This document shows positions 8,290 through 13,462 of a stretch of DNA of 50,454 nt, one piece after another. Each line of letters starts with the position of its first letter. Within the stretch, counting starts at the first letter, position 1. The notes under the pieces were generated by a model. That model was given only the letters and a program-made list of their open reading frames with translations. It was not told the origin of the DNA and ran no database searches. This DNA comes from an uncultured Clostridia bacterium. GTDB lineage: Bacteria > Bacillota > Clostridia > Oscillospirales > Ruminococcaceae. Both the position numbers and the translations under genes were made by a program. Location: NCBI GenBank assembly GCA_947629785.1, contig CANRFB010000013.1, forward strand, positions 1 to 50,454, in the 5' to 3' direction.

Positions 8290-8319
8290 ATTATAGCATA
8301 GGTGTTGCAAATTTGCAAC
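8290..8319 (-). promoter_or_regulatory. araC promoter with overlapping 16-bp palindrome
   Basis: On the minus strand TTGCAA (8318-8313) and TATAAT (8295-8290) are 17 bases apart. GTTGCAAA-TTTGCAAC at 8304-8319 is a perfect palindrome covering the -35 element. It lies between araC and the divergent sugar-binding gene, so one bound regulator could control both. The plus-strand gene has TATAAT at 8378-8383 without a recognisable -35, consistent with an activator. Confidence 0.6.
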
Positions 8320-8438
8320 AAAAATCCGATACAAAAGTCAAAAAAATGATATTTTATCCGCCGAGGATATGGTAAAGTATAATTACAGAAAACAAAGAAA
8401 CCCGATTATTGAAAGTCGGAAAAAGGAGAAGTGATTTT

Positions 8439-9848
8439 ATGAAAACCAAAAGAATGTTAGCATTTGTTTCCGCTCTTGCACTTTTAGGATCAATGACAGC
8501 CTGCTCAGGCGGATCCGGCGAGACAGAGACCACCACAGCCTCTACCGCTCCCAAGGAGCTGAACGAGGAGGACAAAGCCGCTCTTGAAGAAGTTGTTGTT
8601 GAGGGCGCGGAGAAACTCGAAAACCCCACTGTACGCTGGATAGCTACATACGACATCAACCCCGATAACGGCAAGCCCAAAATGCCCGCTCTTGAAATGT
8701 TCGAGACGCAGTACGGCGGAAAGATCGAGTGGCAGCCCACTACTTACGAGAACCGTTACAATGACCTTTCTACCGCGCTTATCGGCGGAACTGCTCCCGA
8801 TATGTTCCCCGCTCAGGAATTTGATACATTCCCCGGAAAGGTTCTGGACGGAATGTTCCAGCCTTGGGACGATTATCTTGACTTTAACGATGAGAACCTC
8901 TGGGCAGATGCACAGGGCGCGAAGAAACTTTCCGATATGCACGTTCTCAACGGCAAACACTATGTTGCAGCCGTAGGAACATATTCACAGTGCGTTATGG
9001 TTTACAACAAGAGAACCATTGAGGACAACGGTCTGGACGATCCCGCAGAACTCGTTGCAGAGGGCAACTGGACTTGGGACACATTCAGAAAGATGTGTAC
9101 AGACTATTGCAGCCGTGAAGAAGATAAATTCGCATACGACAGCTGGTATTTTGAAAGAGCGCTGCTGCTCACCACAGGTCTTGCACCTATCAGCATGAGC
9201 GACGGCAAGGTGGTAAATAACCTTTCAAGCGAAGAAGTAGAGCGAGCAGAAAACTTCATGTTCAACCTGAAGAAAGACGATCTGCCGCTTCCTAAAGCCG
9301 AATTCAACTGGGAAGAACACGCCGAGCGTATAGGCGAGGGCAAAACACTTTTCTATCCTATCGGAACATGGGCACTCTGGGGCGATCCTGCTTATAATAC
9401 AAAGTTCGGCGATCCCGGCGACATCATGTTCGTGCCGATGCCTAAGGATCCCAGCGCAGATGCTTACTACCTGCCCTCCAGCATGGACGCTTACGCTCTT
9501 TGTGAAGGCGCTTCCAACCCCGAAGGCGCAGCAGCTTATATGAAGTGCATACTCACCGCCGGCAACAGTGAGGAAAGCAACGCTATCACCGAAAAGCAGT
9601 ACCGCGAAGATTACGGCTGGACAGACGAAATGATCGATATGATGCACACCGTTGACGACCTCACAGAAGAACACCCCATGATCAGCTTCGTTATGGGTCT
9701 TCCTACAGACGTCGCAAACGCTGTTGACGACGCTCTCAAACAGCCCTCATTCTCCGGAACAGACTGGGCTTCCACAAGAGACGAACTCAGCATGGCTACA
9801 CAGACCGCTGTTGACGAGATCAACCAGCGCATTGACGAGCTTAACTGA
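8439..9848 (+). CDS. Sugar ABC transporter substrate-binding lipoprotein
   Basis: This 469-aa protein begins with a lipoprotein signal (MKTKRMLAFVSALALLGSM, then TAC, lipid Cys22) and a Gly/Ser/Thr-rich linker. The rest is a type-1 extracellular solute-binding fold, with segments such as GTAPDMFPAQEF and AWALWGDP-like patterns common in oligosaccharide binders. The start at 8439 follows AAGGAGAAG. No permease or ATPase gene is adjacent; partner MalFG-type permeases must be elsewhere. The GH5 gene follows after a double hairpin, and araC is divergent. Together this suggests uptake of beta-glucan oligosaccharides followed by intracellular cleavage. Confidence 0.88.
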   Translation: MKTKRMLAFVSALALLGSMTACSGGSGETETTTASTAPKELNEEDKAALEEVVVEGAEKLENPTVRWIATYDINPDNGKPKMPALEMFETQYGGKIEWQPTTYENRYNDLSTALIGGTAPDMFPAQEFDTFPGKVLDGMFQPWDDYLDFNDENLWADAQGAKKLSDMHVLNGKHYVAAVGTYSQCVMVYNKRTIEDNGLDDPAELVAEGNWTWDTFRKMCTDYCSREEDKFAYDSWYFERALLLTTGLAPISMSDGKVVNNLSSEEVERAENFMFNLKKDDLPLPKAEFNWEEHAERIGEGKTLFYPIGTWALWGDPAYNTKFGDPGDIMFVPMPKDPSADAYYLPSSMDAYALCEGASNPEGAAAYMKCILTAGNSEESNAITEKQYREDYGWTDEMIDMMHTVDDLTEEHPMISFVMGLPTDVANAVDDALKQPSFSGTDWASTRDELSMATQTAVDEINQRIDELN

Positions 9849-9877
9849 TTATTTTCCTATAACACCCCAATTTTCGG

Positions 9878-9922
9878 GCGGGAATTGAAAAATTCCCGCT
9901 CCCCTTAAAAGGGGAATTTTTC
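9878..9922 (+). terminator. Double hairpin between sugar-binding and GH5 genes
   Basis: GCGGGAATT-gaaa-AATTCCCGC (9878-9899) is followed by CCCC-TTAAAA-GGGG (9901-9914) and AATTTTTC. As partial terminators or mRNA-stabilising structures they would keep the binding protein at higher level than the enzyme downstream, a common arrangement in such operons. Confidence 0.65.
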
Positions 9923-9943
9923 ACAGAAAGCAGGAATATTTAC

Positions 9944-10894
9944 ATGAACGGTTTTAACGGTTACAAAAAGGGCGTTAATTTAGGCGGCTGGCTTTCCCAG
10001 TGCGATCACACCAAAGAACGCTATGATAATTTTATTTCAAAGTCCGACATTGAAAAAATAGTTTCATGGGGCGCGGATCATGTGCGTATTCCTGTTGACT
10101 ATGAACTTCTTGAAAAAGAGGACGGAACTCCCGACGACAGCGGTTTTGTATATCTTGACAAAGCCCTTGACTGGTGCGGAGAAACCGGTCTCAATATGAT
10201 AATAGACCTCCACAAGACTGCGGGATTTTCCTTTGACTATCTTGAAAACGAAAGCGGATTCTTTGACAGCGAAAAATATCAGGAGCGCTTTTACAAGCTC
10301 TGGGACAGAATTTCCGCGCGCTACGGGAAGTATTCCGACAGGGTAGCATTTGAACTCCTCAACGAAGTTACCGATCAGGCGTTCTGCAAAAAGTGGAACG
10401 AGATCGCAAAAACGGTCATGGGACGTATCCGCAAAAATGCCCCCGACACCTATGTACTTATAGGCGGCTACTGGAAAAACAGTCCTGCGGCGGTAAAAGA
10501 CCTTGACCCGCCCTATGACGATAAAGTAATTTACAATTGCCACTGTTACGACCCGATGGATTTCACGCATCAGGGCGCGGCATGGGTAAAAGAAATGGAT
10601 CAGAGCAAGCGCATAGCATTTTCCGAAACAGGAATTACTTCGGAATTTTTCGAGAAAATTTTCGGCGAAGCGCTTGAAACAGCCAAGAAGTACAACACCG
10701 CGCTTTACTGCGGCGAATACGGGGTAATAAACATCGTATCCCCCGAGGATACGGTGCAGTGGTTCAAGGCGATAAATGCCGCGTTCACAAAGATGGGTAT
10801 AGGACGTTCTGCATGGAGTTATAAAGAGATGGACTTCGGACTTTCGGACGAACATCTCAGCGGTGTATTGGATCAGATCATAAAATACCTCTGA
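9944..10894 (+). CDS. GH5-family glycoside hydrolase, cytoplasmic
   Basis: This 316-aa single-domain (beta/alpha)8 GH5 enzyme opens with the typical GVNLGGWLSQ. It carries HVRIPVDY, DLH, the acid/base Glu141 in ELLNEV, an HCYDP strand and the nucleophile Glu258 in CGEYGV. It has no signal peptide, carbohydrate-binding module or dockerin, so it likely acts on imported oligosaccharides. The start ATG follows AGCAGGA. It is in the same unit as the sugar-binding lipoprotein. Specificity (glucan, cellodextrin or mannan) cannot be fixed from sequence alone; the GVNLGGW opening is frequent in exo-beta-1,3-glucanase-like subfamilies. Confidence 0.88.
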   Translation: MNGFNGYKKGVNLGGWLSQCDHTKERYDNFISKSDIEKIVSWGADHVRIPVDYELLEKEDGTPDDSGFVYLDKALDWCGETGLNMIIDLHKTAGFSFDYLENESGFFDSEKYQERFYKLWDRISARYGKYSDRVAFELLNEVTDQAFCKKWNEIAKTVMGRIRKNAPDTYVLIGGYWKNSPAAVKDLDPPYDDKVIYNCHCYDPMDFTHQGAAWVKEMDQSKRIAFSETGITSEFFEKIFGEALETAKKYNTALYCGEYGVINIVSPEDTVQWFKAINAAFTKMGIGRSAWSYKEMDFGLSDEHLSGVLDQIIKYL

Positions 10895-10932
10895 TGAATA
10901 TCCAAATTTTGGTTTTTCATATTTCTCCTTAG

Positions 10933-10969
10933 GCAGGCATTATTTTGTATTTTTCAAAATAATGCCTGC
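10933..10969 (+). terminator. 15-bp perfect hairpin after GH5
   Basis: The arms GCAGGCATTATTTTG and CAAAATAATGCCTGC flank a 7-base loop, 39 bases after the GH5 stop. There is no T-run after it, so it may be an mRNA-stabilising end or a repeat fragment as well as a terminator. Confidence 0.5.
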
Positions 10970-10987
10970 TGCGCATTAAAACTAATT

Positions 10988-11070
10988 GCAGATTTAGCTT
11001 TACTTAATGCACGGTATACTTAATCGGAAAATAACAAAATAAAGCCTGCATGGGTGCAGGCTCAGCCTGC
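10988..11070 (+). repeat. Interspersed intergenic repeat, copy c
   Basis: Forward copy from GCAGATTTAGC to the dyad GCAGGC-TCA-GCCTGC (11056-11070). A palindromic hairpin at 11103-11139 follows before the toxin promoter. Confidence 0.85.
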
Positions 11071-11102
11071 CCGTGAGGCAAAGTAAAGCGGATCCTGCAA
11101 TC

Positions 11103-11139
11103 AAAATTCCCGCCTATATAGGCGGGAAAATTTGTTTTT
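11103..11139. terminator. Bidirectional hairpin terminator
   Basis: AAAATTCCCGCC and GGCGGGAAAATTT flank TATATA and are followed by GTTTTTG. It isolates the toxin promoter downstream from upstream transcription. Similar CCCGCC/GGCGGG hairpins accompany repeat copies at 4637 and 39195. Confidence 0.75.
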
Positions 11140-11144
11140 GTGTA

Positions 11145-11173
11145 TTGACACATTTCGACAAGTGTGCTATAAT
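11145..11173 (+). promoter_or_regulatory. Consensus promoter of par-like toxin RNA, module 1
   Basis: A perfect TTGACA (11145-11150), 17 bases and perfect TATAAT (11168-11173) give a start near 11181, where the transcript would begin GGGTACATCAA. Module 2 has the same arrangement. Confidence 0.85.
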
Positions 11174-11268
11174 ATTAATTGGGTACATCAACAAAAAACG
11201 GTCAGGCGGAAAATAAAGGGGGCGATGCCCCCTTTATCTGATCTTCCCCTTGAGAGAGGGGTGAGTTA

Positions 11269-11355
11269 GTGAACTGGAATGATATATTTACATTCGTTTT
11301 AGTCATATGCAACGTCGTTTTGATAATGCAGAATAACAATAACAAAAAGAAATAG
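11269..11355 (+). CDS. Small hydrophobic type I toxin-like peptide, module 1
   Basis: This 28-codon frame begins with GTG: MNWNDIFTFVLVICNV, then a few more hydrophobic residues and an Asn/Lys-rich tail (NNNNKKK). It is one membrane-spanning helix with a charged end, as in Fst/Ldr and other type I toxins. GAGGGG lies seven bases before the GTG and is partly paired with CCCCTT upstream (11246-11261), which would limit translation. The identical peptide is encoded in module 2 at 34493-34579. Toxicity is inferred from architecture. The family is not one I can name from sequence. Confidence 0.75.
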   Translation: MNWNDIFTFVLVICNVVLIMQNNNNKKK

Positions 11356-11435
11356 CCGCTGTACATTCCAAGGACACGGCTATTTCTTTTAGCTGAATAC
11401 AAGGGGTGACCGTCTACTTGGTGTACCCTTTTATT
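11340..11435 (-). ncRNA. Convergent antisense RNA (antitoxin-like), module 1
   Basis: It is transcribed leftwards from the promoter at 11442-11470 and ends at the shared hairpin at 11345-11390. The RNA is about 95 bases. Near its 5' end it carries GGGTACACCAA and ACGGTCA, which repeat the 5' elements of the toxin RNA (GGGTACATCAA, ACGGTCA). This layout (convergent RNAs, common bidirectional terminator, direct repeats a and b) is that of the pAD1 par locus RNA I/RNA II. Function is inferred from this match. Confidence 0.75.
11345..11390. terminator. Shared bidirectional terminator, module 1
   Basis: AAAAGAAATAGCCG pairs with CGGCTATTTCTTTT around an 18-base loop. It works for both convergent RNAs. 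The left arm contains the toxin stop codon. Compared with module 2, one base pair of the stem changes from A-T to G-C on both sides. Confidence 0.85.
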
Positions 11436-11441
11436 GATTAT

Positions 11442-11470
11442 ATTATACTACCTTTTTTCCTGTTTGTCAA
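11442..11470 (-). promoter_or_regulatory. Promoter of antisense RNA, module 1
   Basis: On the minus strand TTGACA (11470-11465), 17 bases and TATAAT (11447-11442) are all consensus. Repeat copy d begins ten bases upstream of the -35 element. Confidence 0.85.
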
Positions 11471-11480
11471 TACATATTTT

Positions 11481-11564
11481 CAGATTTAACTTCACTTTAC
11501 CTCACGGCAGGTACAAGACTGATATAAACAAAATATAACCTGAAAGCGTGCAGGCTCAGCCTGC
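11481..11564 (+). repeat. Interspersed intergenic repeat, copy d
   Basis: Forward copy from CAGATTTAAC to GCAGGC-TCA-GCCTGC (11550-11564). Its right end adjoins the remaining 3' part of a second toxin gene, so the copy replaces that gene's promoter and N-terminus. Confidence 0.85.
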
Positions 11565-11566
11565 TC

Positions 11567-11605
11567 TCCCTTATCATTGCGGTTAGAAATAATCGCAAGA
11601 AGTAA
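11567..11605 (+). pseudogene. 3' remnant of a second small toxin gene
   Basis: The frame reads SLIIAVRNNRKK and a stop codon, the end of a short hydrophobic peptide with a basic tail, like type I toxins. There is no start codon, ribosome site or promoter, because repeat copy d directly precedes it. The terminator and antisense promoter of the module are still intact downstream. Confidence 0.6.
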
Positions 11606-11610
11606 GGCAG

Positions 11611-11704
11611 ATAAAAAAAGACCGCCCGACTCTTCCAAAAGCGGCGGTCTTTGACCAATGTGGAAAGAAGGAACCAATCCAAACTGCGTGCCTTCTTTTT
11701 TATT
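11611..11704 (-). ncRNA. Orphan antisense RNA of the broken toxin module
   Basis: Transcribed from the consensus promoter at 11711-11739 towards AAAGACCGCC...GGCGGTCTTT (11617-11652) with a T-run on this strand. Its length of about 95 bases matches the antisense RNA of module 1. Its target is reduced to a fragment here, so it may act in trans or be relic. It has no convincing coding frame. Confidence 0.6.
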
Positions 11705-11710
11705 GATTAT

Positions 11711-11739
11711 ATTATACTATCTTTTTTCCTATTTGTCAA
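11711..11739 (-). promoter_or_regulatory. Promoter of the orphan antisense RNA
   Basis: TTGACA (11739-11734) and TATAAT (11716-11711) on the minus strand are 17 bases apart. Repeat copy e begins nine bases upstream. Confidence 0.8.
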
Positions 11740-11748
11740 TACTTTTTT

Positions 11749-11857
11749 CAGATTTAACTTTACTTTACCTCACGCCGGGTACATACGGTTTCAAGCAAAA
11801 TAAAGCCTGATTGGGTGCAGGCTCAGCCTGCCCTGAAAGGGTCAAGGCTCAGCCTTG
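11749..11857 (+). repeat. Interspersed intergenic repeat, copy e (compound end)
   Basis: Forward copy ending in GCAGGC-TCA-GCCTGC (11817-11831), followed by a second partial end with CAAGGC-TCA-GCCTTG (11843-11857). The second dyad supplies the stop codon and the last codons of the 48-aa gene on the minus strand. Confidence 0.8.
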
Positions 11858-11988
11858 GACATTGCGATTTTGTCTATCAGTTCAAGTAATTCCTCTTTAG
11901 TGTATTCTTTCTTTTCCCCGTTTGAGAAAATTAATCGCAGCTCATATAATGTTGCCATTTTTGCAAATTGAATCTCTTTTTCAGTCAT
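11842..11988 (-). CDS. Small protein of unknown function, 48 aa
   Basis: This 48-codon gene starts at ATG 11988 with a strong AAAGGTGGG site seven bases upstream and a TTGCAA-N17-TATAAT promoter at 12036-12064. The protein begins MTEKEIQFAKMATLYELRL and continues with a charged helical stretch (KKEYTKEELLELIDKI). It looks soluble and alpha-helical. The last five residues (SKAEP) and stop lie inside repeat copy e, so the original C-terminus may have differed. I do not recognise a family. Confidence 0.65.
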   Translation of the reverse strand: MTEKEIQFAKMATLYELRLIFSNGEKKEYTKEELLELIDKIAMSKAEP

Positions 11989-12035
11989 ATAATACCCACC
12001 TTTCTAAAAGTTCAGCGGTTTCTCTTATAATTTAT

Positions 12036-12064
12036 ATTATATCACGTTTTTTCACGAATTGCAA
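12036..12064 (-). promoter_or_regulatory. Promoter of the 48-aa gene (TTGCAA-N17-TATAAT)
   Basis: TTGCAA (12064-12059) and TATAAT (12041-12036) on the minus strand are 17 bases apart. Repeat copy f begins 23 bases upstream. Confidence 0.7.
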
Positions 12065-12087
12065 GCATTATCAGCTTACTTTTTATT

Positions 12088-12172
12088 GCAGACTGCGCTT
12101 TGCCTTGCCTCACGGCAGGCACATTCGGAAAATAACTAAATAAAGCCTGACCGGGTGCAGGCTGTAGCCTGC
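12088..12172 (+). repeat. Interspersed intergenic repeat, copy f
   Basis: Forward copy from GCAGACTGCG to GCAGGC-TGTA-GCCTGC (12157-12172); here the dyad loop is TGTA instead of TCA. A GCGGGGG/CCCCCGC hairpin at 12185-12202 follows, between the repeat and the tRNA 3' end. Confidence 0.75.
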
Positions 12173-12205
12173 CCTGATTCTGCTCGCGGGGGCTCCCCCG
12201 CGCCT

Positions 12206-12282
12206 TGGTGCGCCTGACAGGATTCGAACCTGCGACCTCCGGAGTCGGAGTCCGACGCTCTATCCAACTGAGCTACAGACGC
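12206..12282 (-). tRNA. tRNA-Arg (anticodon CCG)
   Basis: The minus strand gives a complete cloverleaf: acceptor GCGTCTG paired with CAGGCGC, D-arm GCTC/GAGC, anticodon stem TCGGA/TCCGG with loop CTCCGAC (anticodon CCG), and T-arm with GGTTCGAATCC. CCA is encoded at 12208-12206. It reads CGG arginine codons. A TATAAT lies at 12333-12328 upstream. Confidence 0.95.
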
Positions 12283-12290
12283 ATAATTAT

Positions 12291-12322
12291 CTGCCGGATC
12301 GTTTACAGTCCGGCAGTTTTTT
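12291..12322 (+). terminator. Intrinsic terminator (plus strand) upstream of the tRNA
   Basis: CTGCCGGA and TCCGGCAG flank a 10-base loop and are followed by TTTTTTG on the plus strand. Read from the minus strand it forms a hairpin in the tRNA leader and could also mark the end of the flagellar transcript. Confidence 0.6.
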
Positions 12323-12339
12323 GTAATATTATATGAAAT

Positions 12340-12804
12340 TTAATTGGAAATATTCAGCTTTGAACCTTTGTTAACATTAATGGACGTCTGCGAAAAATAG
12401 TCAATGACTTTCTTGCCCTTAGCCGATCGTTCAAGACGTTCCCGAAGCTCATCACGCATCTTTCCTAAACGGTCATATGCGCTTTTGTCATCGCGGACGA
12501 TCTTGTCGTTAAGTTCGCGGATATGCCGTATCCTGCTCTGGAGCTCTACCAGTTCCTCATTGAGCCCCTCTATGTCCTCAAACTGCATTAGCTTGTTGAG
12601 AGTCTCCTGATTTTCTATGGACTGCTCGCTTATGTATTTTTTTATGTCCAAGGAAATGCCGTCCATGGCGGTAATAAGCTTCTGCCGTTCGTCTATAAGT
12701 TCCCCGACGCCGTCTATATCTTCGTAAAGCATACGGTTTGTGATCTCGCTGTAACGTTCCATCTGCTGAACTTTGCGGTCAACAAGGTCTAAAATCGTAT
12801 TCAT
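12340..12804 (-). CDS. FliT/FlgN-like flagellar export chaperone
   Basis: This 154-aa, highly charged, mostly helical coiled-coil protein begins MNTILDLVDRKVQQMERYSE. It follows fliS by 20 bases, the usual place for FliT-type chaperones that bind FliD before export. It is longer than enteric FliT and resembles FlgN-type chaperones in helix content. Sequence similarity alone is weak; the call rests on helix pattern and position at the end of the fliD-fliS cluster. Confidence 0.6.
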   Translation of the reverse strand: MNTILDLVDRKVQQMERYSEITNRMLYEDIDGVGELIDERQKLITAMDGISLDIKKYISEQSIENQETLNKLMQFEDIEGLNEELVELQSRIRHIRELNDKIVRDDKSAYDRLGKMRDELRERLERSAKGKKVIDYFSQTSINVNKGSKLNISN

Positions 12805-12824
12805 AACAGCTTCCCCCTATTGTA

Positions 12825-13193
12825 TCAGAAACCCTTGGAAGCTTCCGCAAACGCATCACGCAATTCCTGAAAAAACGGAAGCAGCGTACGGAGTATTTCC
12901 GCGTCCTTTTTTATGTTCGCCTGTATAAGATTTTCGCGGAAATATTGGTACATGGACGCAAGATTCTGGGAAATTTCGTACTTTTCTTTAAGGTGCGAAT
13001 CAAGTGTGTCCACTATATCCGAAACCCTCGTTATGGAATTGTGCGCCTTGGGAATGCTGGGTTCTTCCTCAATAAAATATATAGCCTTGTTAAGCTCGGT
13101 TATCGCTTTGTCATAAAGAGCAACTACAAGCTGCCCCGGAGTCATTGTTGTTACATTCTGCTGCATATATTTCTGGTACGGATTCTGCAACAC
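12825..13193 (-). CDS. fliS: Flagellar export chaperone FliS
   Basis: A FliS four-helix bundle of about 122 aa that chaperones flagellin in the cytosol. It shows the family pattern LQNPYQKYMQQ, MTPGQLVVALYDKAI and a C-terminal RDAFAEASKGF. The first in-frame ATG (13202) sits almost on the AAAGGA site; the GTG at 13193 is ten bases away from it and is my preferred start, with the adjacent TTG also possible. The GGA-rich fliD-fliS spacer and a strong hairpin (13233-13260) precede it, so its translation may be set separately from fliD. Confidence 0.9.
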   Translation of the reverse strand: MLQNPYQKYMQQNVTTMTPGQLVVALYDKAITELNKAIYFIEEEPSIPKAHNSITRVSDIVDTLDSHLKEKYEISQNLASMYQYFRENLIQANIKKDAEILRTLLPFFQELRDAFAEASKGF

Positions 13194-13232
13194 TATGACC
13201 ATTTCCTTTCAGGATTTTTTAGGCATACCGTG

Positions 13233-13408
13233 CAGGGAACGGTAGTAACCGTTTCCCTGCCGATGTTCCCGCCGCTGCGTCCCTGCCGCTCCCTGCGTTC
13301 CTTCGCTGTTTGCGGCTTCCTTGCCGTTTGCGCTTTCCATGCCGAATATGGCGTCCCTGCCGTGTTCTGACGTCCTTGTCAGCTTCCTTGCCGTTTGCCG
13401 CTTCCCTG
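13233..13408 (-). promoter_or_regulatory. CARGGA-rich fliD-fliS spacer, candidate CsrA-binding array
   Basis: Read as flagellar mRNA (minus strand) this stretch has CAGGGA or CAAGGA at eight places (plus-strand positions 13254, 13280, 13290, 13318, 13354, 13373, 13385, 13403), plus CATGGA (13336) and GAAGGA (13299). CARGGA is the core of the known CsrA consensus, and csrA lies two genes upstream in the same transcript. Segments GGCAAACGGCAAGGAAGC recur. A GCAGGGA...TCCCTGC hairpin lies at the fliS end. A frame is open across it but lacks a ribosome site. CsrA binding is an inference. Confidence 0.55.
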
Positions 13409-13462
13409 CAAGCCGATTGACGGGATTAGCCTTTTTAGGAATTAACTAAGTTAATTTGGTTA

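Noticed and set aside
8439-10894. Complete sugar ABC importer operon
   Set aside because: Only the binding protein is here; no permease or ATPase gene is adjacent.
13209-13445. Minus-strand open frame between fliD and fliS, with an internal ATG giving a 43-aa protein
   Set aside because: No ribosome site and a low-complexity product. The pattern is better explained by repeated CARGGA motifs, although coding cannot be fully excluded.
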